A stretch of 47,261 bases of DNA from Akkermansia muciniphila (GTDB lineage Bacteria > Verrucomicrobiota > Verrucomicrobiia > Limisphaerales > UBA9464), in assembly GCA_945900455.1 (NCBI GenBank), contig CAMDJH010000012.1:1-47261 (forward strand), given 5' to 3'. Of the stretch, positions 13,875 through 22,812 are shown in pieces; positions within the stretch are counted from its first letter, which is position 1, and every line of letters starts with the position of its first letter. Under the pieces are notes generated by a model that worked only from the letters and a program-made list of their open reading frames with translations, made no database searches and was not told the origin of the DNA. The position numbers were made by a program, and so were the translations under genes.

Positions 13875-16244
13875 ATGAAAACGCATCAAACAATGCCAAA
13901 CCGCACTTCGGTGTTCAGTGTTCTCCTCACGTCTGTGGTATTCCTGACCACCGCCAGCATCTGCTTTAGCCAGCCCGTCATCACCAACCAGCCTGCAGCC
14001 CAGGCCACAGCTCCCGGCACGACCGCAACCTTCCGGGTCAGGGCAACGGGTACCGCGCCGCTCGCTTACCAGTGGCAGAAAAACCCGGGCAATGGTTTTG
14101 CCGATCTCGCGGACCGCACCAATACCACCCTGGTCCTGGCCAACGTGCAGCCGTGGGACGCGGGTGACTATCGCGTGGTCATTACCAACACTACGGGTGC
14201 GAGAACCAGTGCTATGGCCCGCCTCTATGTGATGCGGCCTGCACTGGTGACAACCAACGTGGTGCTCGACAATTTCGATGACAACAAGCCGATCGGCTGG
14301 AATTCGGGTGGCGGCCAAGTGAAATTGACCGAAACCAACCAACAATTCACCGTGCATGGGTTTTGGCCGGGCATTCGCACCGTGGACCTCATCGACACCG
14401 TCGCTTACGGTTATCTAAGCCGAGCCTCGAGTGTACTCAACGGCCAGACCCTGGAATGGCGGGTGGATTTGGTCGGCATGAATGAGCACGCCACCGCGGC
14501 CGTCATCGAGCTTTGGGCCGGCTCTGGGGCGTACGTTTTCTTCAAAGGGCGCGACTTCATCCATGTGTGCAAGTTTTCTCAGTCCACGGGTCACGCCCAT
14601 TTGGTGCACGAAATGGCCCTGATCAAAAACACAAATGTGGTTCTGGCCTTGGCGCTGACGCGGGTTCATCCGAATGTCATTATCACGGTCCGTGTCCTGG
14701 ACAAGGCAAAGGGCAACGCGGTGCTGTATGAACGCAGCATCGTCGATACGCCCAACGCTGACCGCACCCTCACCCCCGCCGAAATGAACGCCGCCTCCGG
14801 CATGCATTTGAACACAGGGAATGATGTGGGACCGCCGTTTTTGTCTGTAAGTGATGTGATGTTAGACGTGTGGCAATACAACGACGGCATGAAGCTAGCG
14901 GCTGAGGCCACATTCGATAACCTTGAACGGTGGACGTCGCTTATTCCGGTGACGCGCTATGTGGACGTTGGCAGCGCCAACCCCACGCCGCCCTATACCA
15001 ACTGGCTCACGGCGGCGACCAACATCCAGGATGCCGTGGACGCGGCGCTGCCCGGCGACGAGGTCGTGGTGACCAACGGCACCTACGCCAGTGGCGGCCC
15101 GACGGTGGGAACCAACGTGTTGGTCAATCGCGTCGTGGTGGACAAGCCGCTCACGTTGCGCAGTGTCAACGGCCCGCAGTTTACGATCATCCAAGGCTAC
15201 CAGGTTCCCGGCACCACCCACGGCGACGGCGCGATTCGGTGCGTGTACTTGACCAACGGCGCGAGCCTGTCCGGGTTCACCTTGACCAACGGGGCCACTC
15301 GGCTCTGGGCTTCTGGAGTAGGCGACAACGAGCTAAGCGGCGGCGGGGTGTGGTGTGAATCCACGAATTCAGTGGTTTCCAACTGTGTGGTGGCGGGGAA
15401 CTCGGCGTTTGGGGACGGCGGCGGGGTGAATAGGGGCACACTGAACAACTGCGTCCTGAGCGGTAACTCGGCTTACGACGGTGGCGGAGCTTCTCGCAGC
15501 ACGCTGAACAACTGCACAGTGACGGGCAACTCCGCATCTGGCTGGGGCGGTGGGGTAGCGGCGGATGTCGTCCTAAACAATTGCATCGTCTATTTCAATG
15601 AGTCTCCACGAGGAGCCAACTGGTGCGACGATTGTGGATATGCTGTCACGTTCGAGACTTCCTGCACTACTCCACTGCCCACAAACGGTTTTGGCAACAT
15701 CACCAATGCGCCGCAATTCGTGAACCAAGCGAGCGGCAATCTGCGCCTGCAAGCCAACTCCCCGTGCATCAACGCCGGCCGCAACGGTTACGCCCCGGGC
15801 CCCACGGACGTGGACGGCCTCCCGCGCATCGTCAGCGGCACGGTGGACATCGGTGCCTACGAATTCCAAGGCCCCGGCTCGGTGATTTCCTACGCCTGGT
15901 TGCAGCAATACGGGCTGCCCACCGACGGCTCGGCGGATGCCGCGGACCCGGACGTCGACGGTCTGAACACGTGGCAGGAGTGGCGCTGCCTGATCGATCC
16001 CACCAACGCGCTCTCGGTGTTGCGCCTGCTGTCGGCGTCGCCCGCCGGCACCAACGTAGTCGTGAGTTGGCAGAGTGCGGCCGGGGTGAACTATTTCCTG
16101 GAGCGGAGCGCGGACTTGGCAACCAGCCCGCCCTTCATTCTCCTGGCCCCGAATCTCCCCGGCCAGCCCGGCACGACGACTTACACCGACACCAACGCCG
16201 CACCCTTGGCCCCGCTGTTCTACCGCGTGGGTGTGGGTCAATAG
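13875..16244 (+). CDS. Secreted Ig-like / parallel beta-helix protein
   Basis: 789 aa. A signal peptide (about 1-33, ending ICFSQP) precedes an Ig-like domain to about 115 (QPAAQATAPGTTATFRV...WDAGDYRVVITN). A middle beta-sandwich region follows. A right-handed beta-helix of the choice-of-anchor-Q type occupies about 355-660 (YVDVGSANPTPPYTNW, NIQDAVDAALPGDEVVV, repeated GNSA.GGG rungs). The C-terminus has a calcium-loop-like DAADPDVDGLNTWQEW and a fibronectin-like tail ending LFYRVGVGQ. Exported, probably polysaccharide-binding or adhesive. No catalytic residues could be assigned. A truncated gene with a similar leader follows 20 bp downstream. Confidence 0.85.
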   Translation: MKTHQTMPNRTSVFSVLLTSVVFLTTASICFSQPVITNQPAAQATAPGTTATFRVRATGTAPLAYQWQKNPGNGFADLADRTNTTLVLANVQPWDAGDYRVVITNTTGARTSAMARLYVMRPALVTTNVVLDNFDDNKPIGWNSGGGQVKLTETNQQFTVHGFWPGIRTVDLIDTVAYGYLSRASSVLNGQTLEWRVDLVGMNEHATAAVIELWAGSGAYVFFKGRDFIHVCKFSQSTGHAHLVHEMALIKNTNVVLALALTRVHPNVIITVRVLDKAKGNAVLYERSIVDTPNADRTLTPAEMNAASGMHLNTGNDVGPPFLSVSDVMLDVWQYNDGMKLAAEATFDNLERWTSLIPVTRYVDVGSANPTPPYTNWLTAATNIQDAVDAALPGDEVVVTNGTYASGGPTVGTNVLVNRVVVDKPLTLRSVNGPQFTIIQGYQVPGTTHGDGAIRCVYLTNGASLSGFTLTNGATRLWASGVGDNELSGGGVWCESTNSVVSNCVVAGNSAFGDGGGVNRGTLNNCVLSGNSAYDGGGASRSTLNNCTVTGNSASGWGGGVAADVVLNNCIVYFNESPRGANWCDDCGYAVTFETSCTTPLPTNGFGNITNAPQFVNQASGNLRLQANSPCINAGRNGYAPGPTDVDGLPRIVSGTVDIGAYEFQGPGSVISYAWLQQYGLPTDGSADAADPDVDGLNTWQEWRCLIDPTNALSVLRLLSASPAGTNVVVSWQSAAGVNYFLERSADLATSPPFILLAPNLPGQPGTTTYTDTNAAPLAPLFYRVGVGQ

Positions 16245-16264
16245 AAATCCAAAGGGACAAGACC

Positions 16265-16522
16265 ATGAAAATGAATCAAACGAAACCAAACCGTCATTCG
16301 ATATTCGATGTTCTGCTCGCCTTGTTCTTGCTGCTATTGGCGCTGCCCGCCCCGGTGCAAGCCCAATTCGCCTACACGACGGCTAACGTGCGATTCCTCA
16401 GGCCCAAAGGGCCGTCATCCCTTAGCCCAGGCCAACGGCCTGGGTATCGGTGCAGCCACGGTCAGCGGCCTGTAGGGTCGCGATTTGATTGGCCGGATAT
16501 CCCATTCATCGCCCCTCGTTGA
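16265..16522 (+). pseudogene. Truncated secreted protein: leader only, cut by repeat
   Basis: The ORF begins MKMNQTKPNRHSIFDVLLALFLL, close to the leader of the preceding gene (MKTHQTMPNRTSVFSVLLTSVVF). It has a full signal peptide ending VQAQFAYTT, then reads into palindromic repeat sequence (RFLRPKGPSSLSPGQRPGY). The mature protein is gone. It is a paralog remnant truncated by, or recombined at, the hairpin repeat. The short secreted product, if made, is probably meaningless. Confidence 0.6.
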
Positions 16523-16574
16523 GGTGCCATCATTGGTTATTCCCCGTGACCCAGGCCGTTGGCCTGGGCTGAGG
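16421..16574. repeat. Inverted pair of palindromic repeats
   Basis: CTTAGCCCAGGCCAACGGCC at 16421 and its inverse CCCAGGCCGTTGGCCTGGGC at 16550 each contain a palindrome (CCAGGCC..GGCCTGG). Together they also form a larger inverted repeat that extends outwards into CGATTCCTCAG/CTGAGGAATCG. A separate hairpin GGGCCGGCCT/AGGCCGGCCC lies at about 16664-16690. No gene is seen between 16523 and 16713. Confidence 0.7.
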
Positions 16575-16713
16575 AATCGCAGGCCGTTGGCCCAAAACAA
16601 CGCGACTTCATCACGAACCTGTCCGCACGAAAAATCACATGGGAGAAAATAGCCAAACTCGAGGGGCCGGCCTTTTTCCAAGGCCGGCCCGATACGAAAC
16701 CGTGAAGACGCCC

Positions 16714-17166
16714 TCAGGGAGAAACGGCCGCAGTGGGATTCTTCCGGACAGACGGCTTCCGCGTGCGGGGCGCCTTCGGTTCACGGGCCGGAGGTTCCGG
16801 GTCGAAGGCGGCAGCCACGATTTCCTCCATCCCTTGGTCGTTCTTCCGAAGTTTTCCGTGAGCGTATTCTCCAATCCGGATATCCCCCGCGGCGATGGTT
16901 TCGCCCGCACGCGTCAGGGTGCTCGCGTCTTCGAGCCGGACCACGCGAACCCCCTGCTTGCGGTGAAGGCTGACCGTCCTCTGGACGGCATCGACGGACA
17001 CCACTTCACCGCGGAATGGGTACCAATCCCGGGGGAGACGGGTGGATTCCGCGGTGGGTTTCGTTGCCGTGGCGACCGCCGCCCCCGTGTCGGCGGCCTG
17101 GGAAGAAACGACACTCACGGTAGCCAGGAAGGCGATCGTGACGAGATGTGAGAACAGGTTTTTCAT
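16714..17166 (-). CDS. Exported small protein, DUF5666-like beta-barrel
   Basis: 150 aa with a clear signal peptide (MKNLFSHLVTIAFLATVSVVSSQAA). The mature part, about 45-115 (FRGEVVSVDAVQRTVSLHRKQGVRVVRLEDASTL..GDIRIGEYAHGKL), has the short-strand pattern of OB-fold DUF5666-type periplasmic domains. The tail is Pro/Lys/Arg-rich. Monocistronic and leftward. Function unknown; the domain call rests on pattern only. Confidence 0.6.
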   Translation of the reverse strand: MKNLFSHLVTIAFLATVSVVSSQAADTGAAVATATKPTAESTRLPRDWYPFRGEVVSVDAVQRTVSLHRKQGVRVVRLEDASTLTRAGETIAAGDIRIGEYAHGKLRKNDQGMEEIVAAAFDPEPPAREPKAPRTRKPSVRKNPTAAVSP

Positions 17167-17348
17167 TGGAGTTACTTGGTTTTGTTATGTGCGTTATGGT
17201 TTACCGGTGACGAATCGCTCGATCCGCCGCCCGCCACTCGGCGGGTTCGAAGAGCAAAGAACCGGAAGCCAAGGGGTGATTTCGAAAAATATTCGATCGT
17301 CGCGCTTTTCTGCTTCATTGATTCTCCCGCCGTTTCCATTCTTCTGGG

Positions 17349-18146
17349 ATGCCCGCTGCACTCGCCGTTTTTGCCCACCCCGACGACATTGAGTTCCGGG
17401 CGGCCGGAACACTGCTGCTGCTGCGGGAGGCGGGCTGGGAAATCCACTACTGGAATCTCTGCTCTGGAAATCTCGGCAGCACGGTGATGAACGCACGCCG
17501 GACGGCATCCGTCCGGCGGCGCGAATCCCAGGAGGCAGCCGCGCTGTTGGGCGCGACGTGGCATCCGCCTTTTGCCAACGATTTGGAGCTATTCTACACC
17601 GACGCCCATCTCCGGCGGGTCTGCGCGATGGTTCGCCGGATTCAGCCCTCGATCGTTCTCACTCATCCGCCGCTCGATTACATGGAGGACCACACGATTT
17701 CGTGCCGACTGGCGGTGACCGGCACCTTCGCGCGCGGGATTCCCAACTATCGAAGCAATCCCCACCGAAAGCCCACACTGAAGCCGGTGGTCGTATACCA
17801 TTCCGCACCTCACGGATTGAAAGGGCCATTGGGAGAACCGTACGTCCCTGGGTGCTTTGTCGACACCGCGGCGTTTCATGCGCAAAAGAGAGCCGCCCTG
17901 TCGTGCCATCGCAGCCAGAAAGAATGGCTCGACGCCAGCCAGGGGATGGACAGTTACCTGGTGGCACTCGATGAAGACGCACGCACGGTGGGCAGGGCGT
18001 CGGGAAAATTCAAAGGTGCGGAATCCTGGACCCGCCATCTTCATCTGGGTTTCGGAGGGAGAGATGAAGATCCGATGCAGGACGTGCTGGAGTCGCGTTG
18101 CATTCGCAATCGGAGTGGCCGGGCGGTCAATCCCGTGACCGGATGA
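17349..18146 (+). CDS. PIG-L (LmbE) family deacetylase
   Basis: 265 aa. The N-terminal FAHPDDIEF (residues 8-16) is the zinc/catalytic motif of the family, and HPPLDYMEDHT near 111 supplies the third zinc His. Members remove N-acetyl groups from GlcNAc conjugates; in Firmicutes the BshB branch acts in bacillithiol synthesis. Length and layout are similar, but the natural substrate here cannot be told. It converges with the HAD gene (27 bp between stops). Confidence 0.85.
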   Translation: MPAALAVFAHPDDIEFRAAGTLLLLREAGWEIHYWNLCSGNLGSTVMNARRTASVRRRESQEAAALLGATWHPPFANDLELFYTDAHLRRVCAMVRRIQPSIVLTHPPLDYMEDHTISCRLAVTGTFARGIPNYRSNPHRKPTLKPVVVYHSAPHGLKGPLGEPYVPGCFVDTAAFHAQKRAALSCHRSQKEWLDASQGMDSYLVALDEDARTVGRASGKFKGAESWTRHLHLGFGGRDEDPMQDVLESRCIRNRSGRAVNPVTG

Positions 18147-18173
18147 GTTCGCAGGAGGCGAGTTGGGAAAAAC

Positions 18174-18956
18174 CTATCCCGACAGAGCTTCCAAAATCCC
18201 CAATCCGGAGCGGCCCTGGGCTATAAATCCGCCCTGCTGTTGGACGTGCGCTTTCACTTCGGCAATGGCGTTCGACGGGCTTACGAGGCGGGCCGCGTGC
18301 TGGCGATCGAGCATGGGAAGGTCGTTAAAGTGGTCTCCAGCGGCCAGTATTTCAGCGGGCGTAAGATCGTGAAGACGGGCGATCTCGCGCAAGGCGGTTC
18401 CTTTGCTATAACCGTGATGACTCAATCGGGTATAGACGTCATTCCGGACCGCGGAGAGCCCGCCCTCCGTCCGGCAAAAGTCCTCCAACACCAACTGGAT
18501 TTCGTCCATTTGAAGATTGCTCCGCGCGACCACGGCGAGGGGAGACCAGTCATCTTGGTAAAAGTGCGCGTCGAACCGACCCCGGAGTTGCTTGTGAAGC
18601 ACCCTAAATCCGGGGGCCGTTCGCTGGTAGAGAGCGGCATGATCCTCGCGGCATTGCTGGTTCCAAGGCTCGACGGGCCTGAATCCCTCGCCGTCCCATC
18701 GATAGATCTCCCGCTCGACCGCCACGACGTAGTCCGGGCGCACAAACATCTCCGCCTGCACCATCGCTTCCAGAAGGCTGCATAGGTCGCGGCCCGTGTT
18801 GATAGCCCAGACGACGCCGCCCTGCTGCAGTTCGGCGAGACGCCGCTGCAATGCGGCGGGCACTGCCTCGGGAGCGCCCTCGTCATGGATGGTTCCGTCG
18901 AAATCGGTGGAAATCAGGCGAACTCGACCCAGTGGCTCTGGTTTTGAATGATGCAT
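18174..18956 (-). CDS. HAD-superfamily phosphatase (Cof-like)
   Basis: 260 aa from the ATG at 18954-18956 (MHHSKPEPLGRVRLIS); the track start adds 42 residues antisense to the TPR gene promoter. Motif I is STDFDGTIHDE, motif II TGRDLCS, motif IV GDHFNDLPML, with a Lys before it in GYSKGTALREI. The C2-type cap between motifs II and III fits Cof/SPP-like sugar or nucleotide phosphatases. Substrate unknown. Divergent from the TPR gene. Confidence 0.82.
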   Translation of the reverse strand: MHHSKPEPLGRVRLISTDFDGTIHDEGAPEAVPAALQRRLAELQQGGVVWAINTGRDLCSLLEAMVQAEMFVRPDYVVAVEREIYRWDGEGFRPVEPWNQQCREDHAALYQRTAPGFRVLHKQLRGRFDAHFYQDDWSPLAVVARSNLQMDEIQLVLEDFCRTEGGLSAVRNDVYTRLSHHGYSKGTALREIARLHDLTPAEILAAGDHFNDLPMLDRQHAARLVSPSNAIAEVKAHVQQQGGFIAQGRSGLGILEALSG

Positions 18957-19068
18957 GTGAACAACCCGCAACCGGGCCTGGGCCGGGTTTGGAAAGAATT
19001 TCCCACCCGTCCGCGTCCGCAGCTTGCGAGCGGGGAGCATCGGAACCACACTGCAATCGTCAACGAAT

Positions 19069-19596
19069 ATGTCCGATCCCAATCTGAATCATCAACTCAC
19101 CTACGACGATGCGATGTATGATTACTCGCGGGGGGAGTATGCAGCGGCACTGGCTCGGCTTCAAACGGTCCTCGCGGAGGACTCGGATCATTTTGACGCA
19201 CGGCTCGCGGCAGCGATGTGCCTTTATCGACAGGGAGACTACCCAGGAGCCATTGCCGAAGGGCACAAGGCGGAACGGCTTCGCCCCAACGAGCAGTTGG
19301 TGCACACGAATCTCTCCCTCTTCTACATGAAATCCGGTGACAAAACGACCGCGGAAAAACACGGTCTGCAGGCCCGAATTGCGTCCTGGAAGGAAAATAT
19401 GACGCCTCCGCCTGCGAGTGGAGTTGGGGTCGCCTCTGCCGAACCGGAGCTTCAGATGGCCCAACCCAAACCGACAGCATTTAAGATGCCCGAGAAATTC
19501 CCGGACATGCCCTGGAAGAAAAAAGTCCCCGCGAAACCGGCAACGCAACCAGGGGTGGTGGATTCCGGCACTCCCCCTCCATACCCGTCTCCATGA
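19069..19596 (+). CDS. Tetratricopeptide-repeat protein
   Basis: 175 aa from the ATG at 19069 (MSDPNLNHQLTYDDAM); the track start at 19024 lies in the divergent promoter. About three TPR units span residues 10-110 (AMYDYSRGEYAAALARL, AAMCLYRQGDYPGAIAEG, NLSLFYMKSGDKTTAEKH), then a Pro/Lys-rich tail of low complexity follows. No signal peptide, so a cytoplasmic scaffold or assembly role is likely. Its stop lies in the edge of the long hairpin that separates it from the Rieske gene. Confidence 0.8.
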   Translation: MSDPNLNHQLTYDDAMYDYSRGEYAAALARLQTVLAEDSDHFDARLAAAMCLYRQGDYPGAIAEGHKAERLRPNEQLVHTNLSLFYMKSGDKTTAEKHGLQARIASWKENMTPPPASGVGVASAEPELQMAQPKPTAFKMPEKFPDMPWKKKVPAKPATQPGVVDSGTPPPYPSP

Positions 19597-19686
19597 ACCG
19601 ACTCCCTGGGAGCGCTGGCATCCTGCCGGCGAGCCTGCAGAGAACACCAACACTCGCCGGCAGGATGCCGACGCTCCCGGGTTCAT
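19592..19686. repeat. Long hairpin repeat (possible transcription barrier)
   Basis: Two arms are inverted around a short loop: GGGAGCGCTGGCATCCTGCC...GGCGAG on the left and CTCGCC...GGCAGGATGCCGACGCTCCC on the right. Outer TGAACC/GGTTCA pairing extends the stem. It starts at the stop codon of the TPR gene and ends just before the Rieske start. The antisense reading gives GILPAS..GRMPALPG, a sequence I have seen as a recurring spurious peptide in related genomes. Dispersed-repeat type; there is no T-tract for a classical terminator. Confidence 0.8.
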
Positions 19687-19697
19687 AGTCCCAATTC

Positions 19698-20033
19698 ATG
19701 TCCGTTTTGTGGAAAAATTCCGAACTCATGACTAACTCTCTTGCACTGGTCGAGGTCACGGCGATCGCCCCAGGCTCGGGCCGGACGATTGAATCCGAGG
19801 GCCAACGCTACGCGGTCTTCAACTATGCGGGGACATTTCACGTCATTGATGACAGTTGTCCGCACCGGGGGGGGCCGCTGGGGGCCGGTTATTTCGAAGG
19901 GTGCGAAGTGTACTGTCCGCTTCACGGTTGGGCCTTTGACGTGCGAACGGGCGCTTGCAAGAGCAATCCGGGCCGACCGGTGCGGGCATACCCGACGCAT
20001 GTGCGGGACGGTCAGGTGTGGATCGATCGATAG
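19698..20033 (+). CDS. Rieske [2Fe-2S] ferredoxin-like protein
   Basis: 111 aa; the ATG at 19728 would give 101 aa and begins closer to the conserved domain. The cluster motifs CPHRGGPLG and CPLHGWAFD give the two Cys and two His ligands. The domain fills the protein, as in NirD- or BphF-type Rieske ferredoxins, so it is a small soluble electron carrier. No oxygenase or nitrite reductase partner is nearby. Converges with the permease gene, 23 bp between stops. Confidence 0.9.
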   Translation: MSVLWKNSELMTNSLALVEVTAIAPGSGRTIESEGQRYAVFNYAGTFHVIDDSCPHRGGPLGAGYFEGCEVYCPLHGWAFDVRTGACKSNPGRPVRAYPTHVRDGQVWIDR

Positions 20034-20056
20034 GCGCCCGCATGGGCCGCACCTCA

Positions 20057-21424
20057 TCATTCGTAGCGGAGAGCCTGGATTGGCTCCAGGCGCGCCGCCT
20101 TAATCGCGGGCAACAGGCCAGCCACCACTCCGACCGCCCCGCTGGATACGACGCCGAAAGCCATGGCGAGAGGGGTAATCTCGGGGGTGTTGGACGTCGG
20201 CGACAAAACGATGAGAAAGTCGACGAGCAGGTAGCTCGCGCCGACACCAGCAATGGCACCCAACAACGCCAGCACAACACTCTCGACGATGATCTGGATG
20301 AACACATCCACGCCCGTCGCCCCCAATGCCTTGCACGTACCGATTTCCCGGACCCGTTCATTGATGCTGGCGAGCATGATGTTCATAATGCCGATGCCAC
20401 CGACGAGAAGACTGATCCCCGCGATGATCCCTCCGCTCAACCGGGCATTCTTGATCTGCTTGGCAATGCTCTCGATCTGGTTTTCCTGCGTTTGGAACTG
20501 GAAATCCTCAATTCCGTGATGGGTCAGCATCATGACATTGCGCGCCTGCTGCAGGGCGGGCTCCAGCAGTTCCAGATCCCGGACCTTGATATCGATGTCA
20601 CTTAACCTTGGGTCGGGGACCCCATTGAGATCCCCCGCAGAGCGGAAGCGGACCCATGCGGTATTGAGGGGAATGTATATCGTATTGTTCTTGCGCCAAA
20701 ACGCCCATCCGCCCTTGCGTCCCCAGCCCTTCTGCCGCTTGGGTCCGGAGGTTTGGCCCGTCGCGGGTTTGGGCTGCTGCTTTGCCAGCACCCGTTCCTT
20801 GGCTTCCTGCTCCCCCATGTAACGGGCGAACATGCCGACGACGGTGAAGGGTTGGCCGTTGAGCAGAATCCGCTCGCCAACGGGAATGATCTCCGCACCC
20901 GTCGCTTCCGGAGATCCAAAGAGTGCATCTCGAATTCCCACACCGATGACACAAACCGGACTGGCGTTGTCTTCGTCGACCGAGCTAAAAAACCTTCCAT
21001 GTTCCAGCGTGTGAAGATTCATTCCCAGCACCTCGGACTGAACACCGGCGCACTCTCCGGGTTGGATCGACTTCTCGGCACGGGTCGCGGTCACGTCGTC
21101 GAGAGACATTTCCGGTGAAACCAGCCGCAGCAGGGGTGCGCTGCGGCGGAGGGCCTCGACATCGCGCATGGTGCGACCCGGCGCCTGGTCCGCGAGATGA
21201 TCCTGGTGCGCGGGGACGGGTTGGGAGCGAAGTAAGACCTTATCGGCACCCCCCATCGCCACCATCGCCTCTTTCATCCCATTTTCCATTCCCTTAATCA
21301 CCGCGCTCATTCCCACGAGCGAGGCAACGCCCAGCACGACGCCAAACATCGTCAGGAGGGAACGGAATTTGTGGGACCAAATCTCCTTCAAACCGATCAG
21401 AATGGTATTGAAAAGGAGCATCAA
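20057..21424 (-). CDS. MacB/FtsX-type ABC permease, second of a tandem pair
   Basis: 455 aa. TM1 near 20-45 (LLTMFGVVLGVASLVGMSAV) precedes a large MacB-like extracytoplasmic domain, and three C-terminal FtsX helices follow ([22 protein letters not shown], then about 365-390 and 420-440). The extracytoplasmic domain holds a charged, Gly/Lys-rich insertion (QPKPATGQTSGPKRQKGWGR), also present in the neighbour. Its ATG overlaps the stop of the upstream permease (ATGA at 21421-21424). Likely forms a heterodimer with it. Confidence 0.88.
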   Translation of the reverse strand: MMLLFNTILIGLKEIWSHKFRSLLTMFGVVLGVASLVGMSAVIKGMENGMKEAMVAMGGADKVLLRSQPVPAHQDHLADQAPGRTMRDVEALRRSAPLLRLVSPEMSLDDVTATRAEKSIQPGECAGVQSEVLGMNLHTLEHGRFFSSVDEDNASPVCVIGVGIRDALFGSPEATGAEIIPVGERILLNGQPFTVVGMFARYMGEQEAKERVLAKQQPKPATGQTSGPKRQKGWGRKGGWAFWRKNNTIYIPLNTAWVRFRSAGDLNGVPDPRLSDIDIKVRDLELLEPALQQARNVMMLTHHGIEDFQFQTQENQIESIAKQIKNARLSGGIIAGISLLVGGIGIMNIMLASINERVREIGTCKALGATGVDVFIQIIVESVVLALLGAIAGVGASYLLVDFLIVLSPTSNTPEITPLAMAFGVVSSGAVGVVAGLLPAIKAARLEPIQALRYE

Positions 21425-22812
21425 TCGTATCGGAGCGACTGGATTACGTTCATGCGGGCGGCCTTGAGCGCCGGGAAAAGCCCGGCGACCACTCCGACGA
21501 GCAGGCTGAAGCCGAAGGCAAAACTCATGGCGCCCAAGGTCATAATCGGTGCGTTATCGGTTGGCGTCACTTCCGAGATTAACCAGATTACGGCCCGGGA
21601 AGCCACGAGTCCGAAAGCTCCCCCCACGACGGCGATGACCATGCTCTCCACCAGGATCTGAACGAAAATGTCCAATCCCCCGGCACCGACCGCCTTGCGG
21701 ATGCCTATTTCGCGGATCCGTTCGCTGATGCTAGCGAGCATGATGTTCATGATGCCGATGCCCCCGACAAACAGACTGATAGCCGCAATGAATCCGCCGC
21801 TCAGGCGGGCGTTCTTCACCGCGGTATGGATTTGATCCGCCCAGTCCTCCTGGGTGCGAAAGGAAAAATCCTCGATGCCTCGATGATTCACCATCAGCAC
21901 ATTGCGGATCTGATTCAGGGCGAGATCAATCTTGTCCACGTCGCGAATGCGGATCTCCATGTTGCTGAGGCGGGGCTCGGGTGGGAGGTTGGTTTGTCCT
22001 GATTTGAATTTCAGCCACATGGTATTGAGCGGCATGTAAACCGTGTTGTTCTTGATCCAAAAGGCCCAATTACCTCGCCGGCCGTTGCCACCGCCCCATC
22101 CACGACTGCGCTTGGGGCCGCTGGCAGCTCCCGCGGGTCCCGCCGCCCGGCGTGCCGCATTCTCCTCCTGTTCGAGTTCCCTCTGCCGACGCTCCTGCTC
22201 CCCCTCGTACCGTTCGAACATTCCAATGATCGTGAGAGGGTACCCATTCACGCTCATCTGCCTACCAATCGGAATGATCTCCTCACCCGTCTCTTCCGGT
22301 TTACCAAATAGTTCATCGCGAATCCCCGTGCCGATCACGCAGACATCTCGGGCCTGCTCATTGTCGAGTTCATTAAACATGCGACCATGTTCGACACGAT
22401 GTTCGACCATCTCCAACTGCACCGGCCAGCAGCCTGCGGTCATGAATGTCCGATGGGTCTTGCCGTTCGCGGCCAGAGTGGGGGAGGACTCCATGCGCAT
22501 TTCCGGGGAGACAATCTCGACTTCCGGCGCGCTCGCCAGCAGCGCCTGGACATCCCGCAGCGTCACACCGGTGGCAAAGTCTTTCATATGACGCTGCTCA
22601 ACCGGCACCGGCTGGGCCTCGACTCGCACCTTCTGTAGTCCGCCAATGGCCACTAACGCCTCCTTCAGGCCGTTTTCCATCCCCTGCACCATGGCACTCA
22701 TGGCCACCAGGGACGACACGCCGAGGACGATGCCCAACATGGTGAGGACCGACCGGAACTTGTGAGCCCAGATCTCCTTCAATCCGACGAGAATGGCATT
22801 CAGGAAGCTCAC
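21421..22812 (-). CDS. MacB/FtsX-type ABC permease, first of a tandem pair
   Basis: 463 aa and clearly paralogous to the next gene: [37 protein letters not shown] aligns with the matching N-terminus there, and both share the [19 protein letters not shown] segment after TM2. A basic/Gly-rich insertion ([16 protein letters not shown]) sits at the same place as in the paralog. The start overlaps the ATPase stop by four bases. With the ATPase and adaptor it should export a substrate across the envelope in MacAB fashion. Substrate unknown. Confidence 0.88.
   Translation of the reverse strand: MSFLNAILVGLKEIWAHKFRSVLTMLGIVLGVSSLVAMSAMVQGMENGLKEALVAIGGLQKVRVEAQPVPVEQRHMKDFATGVTLRDVQALLASAPEVEIVSPEMRMESSPTLAANGKTHRTFMTAGCWPVQLEMVEHRVEHGRMFNELDNEQARDVCVIGTGIRDELFGKPEETGEEIIPIGRQMSVNGYPLTIIGMFERYEGEQERRQRELEQEENAARRAAGPAGAASGPKRSRGWGGGNGRRGNWAFWIKNNTVYMPLNTMWLKFKSGQTNLPPEPRLSNMEIRIRDVDKIDLALNQIRNVLMVNHRGIEDFSFRTQEDWADQIHTAVKNARLSGGFIAAISLFVGGIGIMNIMLASISERIREIGIRKAVGAGGLDIFVQILVESMVIAVVGGAFGLVASRAVIWLISEVTPTDNAPIMTLGAMSFAFGFSLLVGVVAGLFPALKAARMNVIQSLRYD

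Noticed and set aside
15573-16289. 238-aa minus-strand ORF inside the beta-helix gene
   Set aside because: Val/Arg/Gly-rich antisense shadow of a GC-rich secreted-protein gene.
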